Shown here: positions 27,886 to 35,798 of the stretch, one piece after another | How positions within the stretch are numbered: position 1 is the first letter of the stretch | Layout: every line of letters begins with the position of its first letter | Source: Microlunatus elymi | GTDB lineage: Bacteria > Actinomycetota > Actinomycetes > Propionibacteriales > Propionibacteriaceae | DNA length: 64,000 nt | Direction of reading: 5' to 3' | Assembly (NCBI RefSeq): GCF_007362775.1 | Contig: NZ_CP041692.1 | Span: forward strand, 2,914,001 to 2,978,000 | Translations under genes and position numbers: made by a program | Notes under the pieces: generated by a model | What the model was told of the DNA's origin: nothing | Database searches by the model: none | The model's input: the letters and a program-made list of their open reading frames with translations, nothing else

Positions 27886-28485
27886 TCAACCGTCCTGCTG
27901 AACGCCGGTCTGCTTGGGCTCGGCGACCTGATCCAATGCGCCGGGTGTGAGCACGGACATGATCAACTGGTCGTACCAGCGGCCGTCCCAGAGCAGGGCG
28001 TGCCGCAGTACGCCCTCGGTCTCGAAGCCGATCTTGCTGAACGACTTGATCGCGCGTTCGTTGAAGGCGTAGACGGCAAGCTGGATCCGATGCAGGCCGA
28101 GGATCCCCAGGCCGAAGTTGATCACCGCCTCGCCGGCCTCGGTGCCGTACCCCTGACCGGCGACGTCGGTGCCCCGCAAGCTGATCTTGTACGTCATCGA
28201 CTCGTTGGCGCGGTCAAGATCATCCAGCGCCACCCGACCGAGATAACTCGCGTCCTGGCCTCGTACGATCGCCCACTCGGCTTGATCATCCCGGCCGGCC
28301 ACAGTCTCCAGCCGCTGCCTGAGTTGATCTTGGTCGGGCGTTCGGTGGGCTCCGGTCAGTCGACGGATCTCCGGGTCCGAGGCAGCCCGCCGGACCTGCG
28401 GCCCGAACCGAGGTCCGATCGGAACCAGCTGGGTGCGCGGAGTCTTCAACGGTGGCTGCTTGGCCAGGAACTCGGACCGGATCAC
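27886..28485 (-). CDS. GNAT acetyltransferase (RimJ/RimL-like)
   Basis: A 199-aa protein. Motifs: TPRTQLVPIGPRF at the N-terminus, the acetyl-CoA loop GQGYGTEAGEAVINFGLGIL, and LAVYAFNERAIKSFSKIGF then EGVLRHALLWDGRWYD. These match the RimJ/RimL type that acetylates protein N-termini or small amines. It lies alone on the minus strand between the sugar operon and a repeat region. Substrate unknown. Confidence 0.9.
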   Translation of the reverse strand: MIRSEFLAKQPPLKTPRTQLVPIGPRFGPQVRRAASDPEIRRLTGAHRTPDQDQLRQRLETVAGRDDQAEWAIVRGQDASYLGRVALDDLDRANESMTYKISLRGTDVAGQGYGTEAGEAVINFGLGILGLHRIQLAVYAFNERAIKSFSKIGFETEGVLRHALLWDGRWYDQLIMSVLTPGALDQVAEPKQTGVQQDG

Positions 28486-28539
28486 CCGCGAAACGCTACC
28501 GGTTCGCCCCGGCCGTCAGTTTCGTCAGGGTCTGTCGGC

Positions 28540-28683
28540 ATGGAATGGATCTTGCTCGTCCTGCTTCTCTTCGCTCCGGGGCCGGCGCAGACCGCCATCA
28601 CCCAGCAGCACAGCATCGACGCAAAGCGGCGCAGTGACCTCGTCCGGATCGAGACCAAGCTCGACGCCGACCGGGCCACCTGA
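28540..28683 (+). CDS. Possible 47-aa small membrane protein
   Basis: The short frame encodes a hydrophobic N-terminus (MEWILLVLLLFAPGP), then a polar helix rich in Arg, Lys, Asp and Glu (QHSIDAKRRSDLVRIETKLD). This looks like a single-span micropeptide. It is divergent from the acetyltransferase gene and 54 bp from its start. There is no strong ribosome binding site (CAGGG about 9 bp upstream), so it may not be translated. I do not recognise the family. Confidence 0.35.
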   Translation: MEWILLVLLLFAPGPAQTAITQQHSIDAKRRSDLVRIETKLDADRAT

Positions 28684-28812
28684 AGGTCCAGCCCCGACCA
28701 CGTACGCGCTGTCGCAGGCCGGGCTCCTCCTCGGTCGGCCGCCGTCACCGCCACCGATCCGCCAGTCGACCGAATGCCCCGACCCCCCATCTCCGCCCGC
28801 CCCCCAACCGCA

Positions 28813-28953
28813 CGAAGTCGCGACAACACGACTTCGTGCTGTCGGGAGCCGGTTTCAGCGTCCCGAAGTCGCGACAACACGACTTCGTGCTGTCGGGAGC
28901 CGGTATCAGCGTCCCGAAGTCGCGACAACACGACTTCGTGCTGTCGGGCGGTC
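28813..28953 (+). repeat. 51-bp tandem repeats containing an 8-bp stem hairpin (family 3)
   Basis: Two full units plus a partial third, with exact 51-bp period (CGAAGTCGCG begins at 28813, 28864 and 28915). Each contains CGAAGTCG and CGACTTCG, a perfect 8-bp stem around the loop CGACAACA, then TGCTGTCGGGAGCCGGT. Units differ at single positions only. Confidence 0.9.
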
Positions 28954-29032
28954 GATGTCATCGACGGACCGTCCGCACGGTTGTCGGGGCGGCCTGTGGA
29001 TAACTTGGGGGGACCACGCCCGGACCTGCCTC

Positions 29033-29953
29033 ATGCTCTCGGACATGGAACCGGAACCTTCTGCCTTCAATCGCTCCGAGGCACTCGAGGCGGGCATCTC
29101 GACCGCGCGGCTTCGGGGTCCAGGATTTCGCCGCCTCTACCGCGGCATCTATGTCGACGCGACGACGCCAGCAGACACCGCGTTCAGGGCGCGCGCGGCA
29201 TTGCGGTACACGGCGCCGGATGGCTTCATCAGTCATCACACCGCCGCATTGATCTGGGGCGGCGTACCGCCGAGCACCCCGGACGTTCACATCAGCCGTC
29301 GGCGAAAGCGGCGCAGCGTGCGGCGAGGGTTGATGGTGCACCTGGCGTCCCGCGCGGCTCGGACGACCACGTTTCGACGAATGCCCATCTCGACGCCCGA
29401 ACAATCCTTCCTGGACGTGGCCGCCAGCGGCGCGAACCTCGTTGAGCTCGTGGTGCTGGGGGACAGCCTGGTGCGAGCGAAGCGGACGACACCGGAACGA
29501 TTGCTCAAGGCCGCAGCCGAGTCTCGCGGTTATCGTTCCCGCGCTGCCCGGCGGGCTGCTCGGTATGTACGCGCTGGAGTCGACTCAGTGATGGAGTCGC
29601 TGATGAGGATGCTGATCGTGCTGGCCGGTCTGCCGGAGCCGACGGTGAACTTCACCCTGCGTGGTGAAACCGGTGACTGGGAGCGACGCTTCGACACGTA
29701 CTACAGGGAGTACAAGCTCCTCGTCGAGTACGACGGCCGCCAGCACGCCGAAGACCCGGCCCAATGGGAAGAAGACATCTACCGCCGCGAGGAGTTGGAG
29801 CGGCTGGGATTCAGGTTGTTGATCATCACCTCCCGGGGCATCTACCGTGAACCGTTGCGCACCCTCGAGCGGGTCCGTGCGGCCCTGATCGAAGCGGGCG
29901 CCACAGGCATCCCGACGACCTTCAACGACGATTGGCGCCGATACTTCGGCTGA
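29033..29953 (+). CDS. AbiEi-like / DUF559 (Vsr-like) nuclease-fold protein, paralogue
   Basis: A 306-aa paralogue of the protein at 14417-15403. An N-terminal AbiEi-like segment (EALEAGISTARLRGPGFRRL, then YRGIYVDA) precedes a C-terminal DUF559 nuclease-like domain. Candidate acidic residues are E188 (SVMESLMRML), D221 (WERRFDTYYRE) and E232-Y-D234-G (LVEYDGRQH), matching the E / D / ExDG pattern of its paralogue. Start is ATG 29033 or 29045; neither has a strong SD. It is flanked upstream by three family-3 palindromes (28813-28953) and downstream by two inverted copies (29970-30047). Function unknown; an endonuclease acting on palindromic DNA is a speculation from context. Confidence 0.78.
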   Translation: MLSDMEPEPSAFNRSEALEAGISTARLRGPGFRRLYRGIYVDATTPADTAFRARAALRYTAPDGFISHHTAALIWGGVPPSTPDVHISRRRKRRSVRRGLMVHLASRAARTTTFRRMPISTPEQSFLDVAASGANLVELVVLGDSLVRAKRTTPERLLKAAAESRGYRSRAARRAARYVRAGVDSVMESLMRMLIVLAGLPEPTVNFTLRGETGDWERRFDTYYREYKLLVEYDGRQHAEDPAQWEEDIYRREELERLGFRLLIITSRGIYREPLRTLERVRAALIEAGATGIPTTFNDDWRRYFG

Positions 29954-29969
29954 CCGTGGTACCCAGCTG

Positions 29970-30047
29970 CGCAAGACGTGTTGTCGTCGCGCCTTCGGGC
30001 GCTCGGCACAGGAAGCGGTGCCGAAGTCGTGTTGTCGCGACTTCGGG
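29970..30047 (-). repeat. Two inverted family-3 palindromes downstream of the nuclease-like gene
   Basis: CCGAAGTCGTGTTGTCGCGA followed by CTTCGGG at 30021-30047 is the reverse complement of the 28813 unit. A degenerate copy (GACGTGTTGTCGTCGCGCC then TTCGGGCG) is at 29974-30002. Orientation is opposite to the upstream array, so the gene lies between inverted repeat clusters. Confidence 0.8.
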
Positions 30048-30191
30048 CGGTCGGTCGGCCGCGGTGTCGGTGCGTCCCGGACCGGGGTCGGGGATTGCAG
30101 CGCTGGGTTGCGGGGGCCGGGTCGGTTAGGATTGTGCGCTGCCCGAGTGTTCGGGCTCGATCTTTGGACAAATACATGAAGGGTTTGGCGC

Positions 30192-30755
30192 GTGGTCTCC
30201 ACTAACGATCTGAAGAACGGCATGGTGCTCGACCTGGACGGACAGCTCTGGTCCGTGGTCTGGTTCCAGCATCACAAGCCGGGTAAGGGCAACACCGTTG
30301 TCCGCACCAAGCTCAAGCATGTGTTGTCCGGCAAGGTCGTCGACAAGACCTTCAACTCCGACACCAAGGTCGACACCGCCCAGGTCGACCGCCGCGAGAT
30401 GCAGTACCTCTACAAGGACGGCGCCGGCTGGGTGTTCATGGACACCCAGACCTACGACCAGATGACGCTGGACGAGAACGTGGTCGGCGACGCCAAGAAC
30501 TACCTGCTCGAGGAGCAGATCGCCATCGTCGCGATCCACGAGGACAACCCGCTCTACATCGATCTGCCGGCCTCGGTCGAGCTCGAGATCACCTACACCG
30601 AACCCGGCTTGCAGGGCGACCGGAGCTCCGGCGGCACCAAGCCGGCCACCGTGGAGACCGGCCTGCAGATCCAGGTGCCGTTGTTCCTGACCACCGGCGA
30701 GAAGGTCAAGGTCGACACCCGCACCGGCGAGTACCTCGGCCGGATCGGCGGCTGA
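30192..30755 (+). CDS. efp: Translation elongation factor P
   Basis: Relieves ribosome stalling at polyproline stretches. It is 187 aa, the full three-domain length. The loop [17 protein letters not shown] carries the conserved lysine tip. Domain III ends with [20 protein letters not shown] and GEYLGR. Starts at GTG 30192 with TGAAGGG at 30177-30183. nusB follows 3 bp after the stop, the usual actinobacterial efp-nusB pair. Confidence 0.97.
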   Translation: MVSTNDLKNGMVLDLDGQLWSVVWFQHHKPGKGNTVVRTKLKHVLSGKVVDKTFNSDTKVDTAQVDRREMQYLYKDGAGWVFMDTQTYDQMTLDENVVGDAKNYLLEEQIAIVAIHEDNPLYIDLPASVELEITYTEPGLQGDRSSGGTKPATVETGLQIQVPLFLTTGEKVKVDTRTGEYLGRIGG

Positions 30756-30758
30756 TCC

Positions 30759-31229
30759 ATGCCGTCGGCGTCCGCTTCCGGGGCCGCTGCGAACCAGCCG
30801 CCTACCCGGACCAGGTCGACCAGAACCAAGGCCCGGAAGCGAGCCCTGGACATCCTGTTCGAGTCGGAGTTGCGCGGACGCAGTCCGATCGAGACCCTGG
30901 CCGAACGTACGGCCGATGCCGACCCGCCGGTCCGCGATTACACCGCCGACCTGGTCCGCGGCGTACAGCGGCACCAGGACGAGTTGGACGGCCGGATCCG
31001 GGCGCATCTCGCGCCGGGCTGGACACTGGCGCGGATGCCGCGGGTCGATCGGGCCGCGGTCAGGATCGCCGTGTACGAGATCGATCACGTCGACGCGGTT
31101 CCCGATCCGGTCGCGGTCTCCGAGGCTGTCGAGCTGGTGGGGGAGCTGTCCACCGAGGAGTCGCCCGGCTACGTGAACGGTCTGCTCGGCGCGATCGTCG
31201 AGGACAAGGCCCGACTGGCCGGCAACTGA
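30759..31229 (+). CDS. nusB: Transcription antitermination factor NusB
   Basis: RNA-binding protein of the rRNA antitermination complex, 156 aa. After a Ser/Thr-rich N-terminus of about 20 residues it begins TKARKRALDILFESELRG, the family signature. RMPRVDRAAVRIAVYEI and the C-terminal ELSTEESPGYVNGLLGAI complete the all-helical fold. In many relatives pyrR-pyrB-pyrC follow; here a terminator and an MFS gene follow. Confidence 0.96.
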   Translation: MPSASASGAAANQPPTRTRSTRTKARKRALDILFESELRGRSPIETLAERTADADPPVRDYTADLVRGVQRHQDELDGRIRAHLAPGWTLARMPRVDRAAVRIAVYEIDHVDAVPDPVAVSEAVELVGELSTEESPGYVNGLLGAIVEDKARLAGN

Positions 31230-31242
31230 CTTGGACGTACGA

Positions 31243-31289
31243 AAGCCGCCGGGCCGATCCCCAGAGAAAGGGGACCGGCCCGGCGGCTT
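31243..31289. terminator. Bidirectional terminator between nusB and the MFS gene
   Basis: A 13-bp perfect stem, AAGCCGCCGGGCC paired with GGCCCGGCGGCTT, closes a 21-nt loop that contains a second small stem (TCCCC / GGGGA). It lies between convergent stop codons. Confidence 0.8.
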
Positions 31290-31310
31290 CGTCGTTGTCC
31301 GAGGTACGGG

Positions 31311-33575
31311 TCAGGCGGGCTGCCCCGGATCGGTCCCGTCGGTGCGCAACCGCTGCGAGACCGCGCTGGTCAGCTCGCGTTCGACGCCGCGCAGCTGCTC
31401 GATCCGGCGTTCCAGCTCGACGCGCTGCTGATCGGCCTCGTCCAGGGTCCGTTCGGCCTCGGCCCGCGCCAGCCGGATCACCCGGTCGGCGGTCTGTTGG
31501 CTGTCCAGCAGCAGGTTGTACTCGTACTGCCTCAGCTCGTCGCCGCCGACGCCGTCGGGAGCGGGGCTGTGCGGCGGTTCGGCGGCCAGCAGTTGCTCCC
31601 GAATCTCCTGGATCTGCCGGTGGAACGACCCGATGGTCGCGTCCACCTGATGGGAGACGTCGTACAGTCGTACGGCGATCTCCTCCAGCTTGTCCCGTCC
31701 CAGCTGCTGCTGCGCACGGACCCGATCCTGCGCGGCGGCCAGCACGTCCAGCGCGGCCACCGAGAGTCGCTCGGACGGATCGTCGAGATCGTTCGGATCC
31801 CAGTTGATGCCGCCGGTTTGAGTCGGCACCGCATGCTCGGCAACCGCTGTCAATTCGGCATCGGGGTGCTGCGCCGATCCGGCCGCGACCGGTACCGGCC
31901 GATTCACCGTGTCGGCCTGAGCCCCGTCGGCCAGAGCGGCGCCGGAGTGGGCGGGGCGGATGTCGGCGGCCGGTTCCCCGGCAGCGGAGACTACCTCGGC
32001 AGCGTCGGAGTCATCCGGCTTCTGCATGCTGACGGTGGTCCGCAGCGGCACCTCCTTGACGAAGATCACCGCGAGCAGGGTGGCGATCGCGACGATGGCT
32101 GCGATCAGGAACAGCTCACCGAACGAGTCCCCGTACGCGTTGTGCACGATCGTCTGAATCGGAGCCGGCAGATCCTTGATGTCCAGGTCACCGGCGCCGC
32201 TGCCACTGGCCGCCGCGGCCGGGCCACCCAGCGCCTTCAGCCCGGCCGCGATCTTGTCGCCGACCTCGTTGGCCAGCACCGCACCGAGTACGGTCACGCC
32301 GACCGCACCGCCGAGCGAGCGGAAGAACGAGATCGTCGCCGAGGCGGCACCGATGTCCTTCACGTCCACGGTGTTCTGTACCGCCAGCACGATGTTCTGG
32401 ATCAGCGCGCCGACGCCGATGCCCATCACGGCCATCCAGATGGCGACCTGCCAGTAATCGGTGGTGTGGTCGGTGAAGCCGAGTCCGCCGAGGCCGATCA
32501 GCAGCAGGAAGCCGCCCATCACCATCACCGGCTTCCAGCGACCGGTCCGGCTGACGATCTGGCCGATGATCACCGAGCTGAGCATCTGGGTGATGATCAA
32601 CGGAATGGTCATCAGGCCGGCCTTCGTCGGCGAGTGGCCACCGGCCAGCTGGAAGTACTGGGTCAGGAAGGTGCTGGCACCGAACATGGCGACGCCGATC
32701 GCCAGGCTGGCGATGATCATCAGCGCGGTGGTGCTGTTGCGCATCACCCGGATCGGCACCATCGGCTCGGAGACGCGCAGCTCGACCAGTACGGCCAGTC
32801 CGGCGGCGACGATGAAGACAGCGGCGAAGACGGCCGACTGCCAGCTGATCCAGTCGTAATCCTTGCCGGCGAAGGTGACCCAGAGCATCGGCGTGGCGGC
32901 CGCGATGGCCAGCAGCAGAGCGCCGAGGTAGTCGATCTTGACCTTGCGCTTGGCGATGGCCGGCAGCTTCAGGGTGGCCTGGAGCAGGAAGAGCGCGATT
33001 ACGGCCAGCGGTACGCAGACGAAGAAGCACCAGCGCCAGTTGAGGTTGTCGGTGATCACACCGCCGAGCAACGGCCCGGAGACGGTGGCGACGGCCATCA
33101 CCGCACCCATGTAACCGCTGTAGCGGCCACGCTGCCGGGGCGCGATGATCGTGCCCATGATCGCCTGGACCAGTGCGGTCAGACCGCCCATCGCGATGCC
33201 CTGGACCGCGCGGCCCAGCATCATCTCCCAGATCTCATGGGAGACGCCGGCGACGACGGAGCCGGCGACGAAGAGCAGGATCGACAGCTGGATCAGCAGC
33301 TTCTTGTTGAAGAGGTCGGCCAGCTTGCCCCAGATCGGGGTGGTGATCGTCATCGCCAGCAGCGATGCGGTGATCACCCAGGTGTACTGACGTTGGGTGC
33401 CGTGCAGGTCCGACATGATCGTCGGCAGCGCGGTGGACACGATGGTGGACGAGATCAGTGCGGTGAAGAGTGCGGCCAGCAGGCCGACCATCACCTCCAG
33501 GATCTGCTGGTGTGACAGCACCTCGCCGGACCGGTGGTCTGCGGCGGGGCTGCGTTCCGCGACTGCGGTGCTCAT
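31311..33575 (-). CDS. DHA2-type MFS drug exporter with long coiled-coil C-terminal tail
   Basis: A 754-aa protein. The first 530 or so residues are a 14-helix MFS exporter of the EmrB/QacA group: LISSTIVSTALPTIMSDL (motif D1-like), IWGKLADLFNKK (motif A) and VSGPLLGGVITDNLNWRWCF (antiporter motif C). The remaining roughly 220 residues are cytoplasmic: a low-complexity linker, then a charged heptad-like helix region (RAQQQLGRDKLEEIAVRLYD, and ERTLDEADQQRVELERRIEQ). Such a tail is not normal for the family. The ATG at 33575 overlaps the stop of the MarR gene (ATGA), so regulator and exporter form an operon. Proton-driven drug or metabolite efflux is inferred. Confidence 0.92.
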   Translation of the reverse strand: MSTAVAERSPAADHRSGEVLSHQQILEVMVGLLAALFTALISSTIVSTALPTIMSDLHGTQRQYTWVITASLLAMTITTPIWGKLADLFNKKLLIQLSILLFVAGSVVAGVSHEIWEMMLGRAVQGIAMGGLTALVQAIMGTIIAPRQRGRYSGYMGAVMAVATVSGPLLGGVITDNLNWRWCFFVCVPLAVIALFLLQATLKLPAIAKRKVKIDYLGALLLAIAAATPMLWVTFAGKDYDWISWQSAVFAAVFIVAAGLAVLVELRVSEPMVPIRVMRNSTTALMIIASLAIGVAMFGASTFLTQYFQLAGGHSPTKAGLMTIPLIITQMLSSVIIGQIVSRTGRWKPVMVMGGFLLLIGLGGLGFTDHTTDYWQVAIWMAVMGIGVGALIQNIVLAVQNTVDVKDIGAASATISFFRSLGGAVGVTVLGAVLANEVGDKIAAGLKALGGPAAAASGSGAGDLDIKDLPAPIQTIVHNAYGDSFGELFLIAAIVAIATLLAVIFVKEVPLRTTVSMQKPDDSDAAEVVSAAGEPAADIRPAHSGAALADGAQADTVNRPVPVAAGSAQHPDAELTAVAEHAVPTQTGGINWDPNDLDDPSERLSVAALDVLAAAQDRVRAQQQLGRDKLEEIAVRLYDVSHQVDATIGSFHRQIQEIREQLLAAEPPHSPAPDGVGGDELRQYEYNLLLDSQQTADRVIRLARAEAERTLDEADQQRVELERRIEQLRGVERELTSAVSQRLRTDGTDPGQPA

Positions 33576-34195
33576 GCGGTGGTCTTCTCCCATGCGGTTC
33601 GTGGGTGGGTCTGATCGGAGGTCGTGGTGGTGGCGGAGATCGCGGGCGCGGCCTCACTGCCCGGCGGTGGTGCGGGGTTCGGTGGCGCTGTCGATGGAAG
33701 AGTCGGCGAGAAGTCCGGGGGAGTGTCGAACGGGTCCTGCCCGGCAGCGACCGACTGCTCGACGTGGCCAACCCACCTGACCACCGAGTCCTCCAGCCGT
33801 TTGAGCAGGCGGACCGAACGTTCGGCGTCCTCGTCGGTCCAGTCGGCAAAGGACCGCGCGATCAGTTCGACGGCACGTTCCTGCCGGCGGCGCAGGTGCG
33901 CCCGGCCGGCGTCGGTGAGATGGATCCGGCAGGCTCGCGCGTCGTCGGGATCCGCGACCCGCTTCACGTACCCGTCGGTCTCCAGGGCCGCGACCGCCCT
34001 GGAGGCAACCGACGGCTTCACCCGCAGGCGTTCGGCCAGATCGCCGAGCCGAGGATCGGTGTCCTGGACCACGTGCAGCAGCGCCATCGGAGTAGCGGAC
34101 ACGCTCTGCTCGCCGTCCCGGTGTGCCATGTGCCGGGTGATCCGCGACAACGACACCAGCGACTCCAGCAGCTCGGTCGCCTGCGTGCGTTCCAT
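33572..34195 (-). CDS. MarR-family regulator of the MFS exporter
   Basis: A 207-aa protein with a MarR winged helix: RLGDLAERLRVKPSVASRAV is the recognition region and DPDDARACRIHLTDAGRAHL the wing. A Pro/Ala/Thr-rich tail of about 50 residues follows the domain. ATG 34195 has AAGGG 8 bp upstream and is preferred over an upstream start. The gene precedes and overlaps the exporter gene, and a perfect palindrome lies just upstream, suggesting local autoregulation relieved by an efflux substrate. Confidence 0.92.
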   Translation of the reverse strand: MERTQATELLESLVSLSRITRHMAHRDGEQSVSATPMALLHVVQDTDPRLGDLAERLRVKPSVASRAVAALETDGYVKRVADPDDARACRIHLTDAGRAHLRRRQERAVELIARSFADWTDEDAERSVRLLKRLEDSVVRWVGHVEQSVAAGQDPFDTPPDFSPTLPSTAPPNPAPPPGSEAAPAISATTTTSDQTHPRTAWEKTTA

Positions 34196-34216
34196 GGATT
34201 GACCCTTCGTACGGTT

Positions 34217-34233
34217 GGTTGCTGAAAGCAACC
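34217..34233. promoter_or_regulatory. MarR operator candidate
   Basis: GGTTGCTGAAAGCAACC, a perfect 7-3-7 inverted repeat 22 bp upstream of the MarR start. A half-site GTTGCTT recurs at about 34248. The AT-rich stretch around it (CATATTGG, AAACTAAAATG) is where a promoter would be expected. Confidence 0.7.
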
Positions 34234-34335
34234 ATATTGGAGACGTCGTTGCTTAGGGAAACTAAAATGACGTGGCGTACGTCACGGTCTCAGGTTCACC
34301 TCAGTCGCCGAGACGTACGGGGTTGGCGTCGCCTT

Positions 34336-34413
34336 CCGATCAGCCGCGCGCAAAACCAGCCGCCGCGCGCGGAATATCCCGTGCGAGAGAAGGTGTCGCG
34401 CGCGGCTGATCGG
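34336..34413. repeat. Inverted-repeat element with 16-bp perfect arms
   Basis: CCGATCAGCCGCGCGC at 34336-34351 pairs exactly with GCGCGCGGCTGATCGG at 34398-34413. The inside includes a minus-strand copy of the family-2 unit (34370-34407). Confidence 0.85.
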
Positions 34414-34766
34414 GAGGCCGCACCCCGGGTGACCGCGGAACCGTGTGCTGGCCAACGCCGACGGGGTCCTGTGATCCGGTGCGTTCGGACGAAGATCGGA
34501 GGAGCATCGGCACGTCAGAGTTCTGTTATGGGTTCCGAAGCTCCTGCAATTCGAGCACACCCGATTCGCCGGGCCCGGTCTGGGACGGAATCCCAGCTTC
34601 GGTGGGAACGTGCGAGATGCGGCTCGGGCCAGCAGCGGGATCCATGCTTCGGCCAGAGATCCGCAAGGGGCAGTTCGGACCGCCGGGAAGATCCAGTTGC
34701 GGGGAGATCCAGTTGCGGTGAGATCCAGTTGCGGCGGCGAGACGCAGTCCCGCAGCCCGGGTCACC

Positions 34767-34803
34767 AGCCGCGCGCGAAACCTGCTCCCGCACTCGAAAT
34801 TCC
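34767..34803 (+). repeat. Family-2 REP-like unit
   Basis: AGCCGCGCGCGAAA, then CTCCCGCA, then CGAAATTCC. The same order with few changes occurs at 44877-44912 (plus strand) and 34370-34407 (minus strand). Confidence 0.75.
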
Positions 34804-34805
34804 GG

Positions 34806-34985
34806 CTGCGGGAGCCGTTTTCGCGTGCGGCTATGGACAGCGCCGGTCGGTATCGGCTGCGGGAGCCGTTTTCGCGTGCGGCTATGGACAGCGCCGGTCG
34901 GCATCGGGTGCGGGAGCCGTTTTCGCGTGCGGCAATGGACAGCGCCGGTCGGCATCGGGTGCGGGAGCCGTTTTCGCGCGCGGCT
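34806..34985 (+). repeat. 51-bp tandem repeat array, 3.5 units
   Basis: Units starting at 34806, 34857, 34908 and 34959 share TGCGGGAGCCGTTTTCGCG and GGACAGCGCCGGTCGG. The period is exactly 51 bp and units differ at only a few positions. The GGGAGCCGTTTTCGCG part is the reverse complement of the family-2 core, so the array looks like an amplified family-2 element. Several frames stay open through it because 51 is a multiple of 3; none has other coding features. Confidence 0.9.
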
Positions 34986-35187
34986 TGCGGCGCCGAGCGG
35001 CAAGGGAGCGAAGACTGCGCGGGGGCCAGGGCCGGGCCCAGCAGTTAGGGGCCGTAGGACCTGCGCAGTCCCGGTCCACTCACGAGTTCGACGGCAGCCG
35101 GCGGTTCGTGCGGTGTTCGTTTCGGGGCGGCGCCACACACCCGAGGCGCGCGTTTCGAGCCTGGCTGAGGCGAGGGTGCCGCTGGGG

Positions 35188-35670
35188 TCAGTTGTCGACG
35201 GTCAGGGCGCGGCTGAGGCGGCCGAGGAGTTCGGCGAGTTGGGAGAGGTCGGCATCGTCCCACTCGGCCAGCCTCTGCAGCATCAGTTCGCTGCGGCCGG
35301 AACGGGATTCGCGTACGGCGGTACGACCCTGGTCGGTGAGAGTCACCAACCGGGCGCGGGCATCCTGCGGATCGCGGACTCGGGCCAGCAGCCCCAGCCC
35401 TTCCAGCACGGCCAGGCTGCGGCTGAGGGTGGACTTGTGCAGCCGGGTCTTCCCGGCCAGATCGACCGCCCGGACGCCCTGCCCGTCGGGATCGAGCTCG
35501 AGGATGGTGATCAACAGGGCGTAGCCGGCGGCATCCAGTTCCGGGTGGATCTGGCCGGCCATCCGTTCCGACAGTCGACGCGCACGCCGAAACAGCAGAC
35601 TCAGTTCGCGCTCGAGCTCACCGATGGCGACCCGGCGTTGTTCATCGGCGTCCGGCTGATCGATCCCCAC
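35188..35670 (-). CDS. MarR-family transcriptional regulator
   Basis: A 160-aa protein with winged-helix features: RAVDLAGKTRLHKSTLSRSL is the recognition helix region and DPQDARARLVTLTDQGRTAV the wing. Start is GTG 35670. It stands alone, divergent from carA by 167 bp, and its target is not apparent from neighbours. It is only distantly similar to the MarR protein at 33572. Confidence 0.9.
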   Translation of the reverse strand: MGIDQPDADEQRRVAIGELERELSLLFRRARRLSERMAGQIHPELDAAGYALLITILELDPDGQGVRAVDLAGKTRLHKSTLSRSLAVLEGLGLLARVRDPQDARARLVTLTDQGRTAVRESRSGRSELMLQRLAEWDDADLSQLAELLGRLSRALTVDN

Positions 35671-35798
35671 GGGGCGTCAGCGTAGCCGTCGCCGACACCC
35701 CGTACAGCCAAACCGCCGCACGCCCGATGCTGAGCCGGACGTACCGGTGGTGATCGATCGGGGCGCAGTGCTGATAGTGTCTGCCGCGTACATGCCAA

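Larger units (their letters stand above)
34240..35187. repeat. Gene-free 950-bp gap between two MarR genes, filled with repeats
   Basis: No convincing gene is seen; all long open frames here change phase with the repeats. The gap holds an inverted-repeat element (34336-34413), direct repeats of GATCCAGTTGCGG near 34690-34735, family-2 palindromes and a 51-bp tandem array (34806-34985). Each is listed separately. Confidence 0.7.

Noticed and set aside
34219-35685. Long plus-strand open frame across the repeat-rich gap and the second MarR gene
   Set aside because: It runs antisense through a genuine MarR gene and through 51-bp repeats that stay open only because 51 is a multiple of three. No domain or ribosome binding site supports it.
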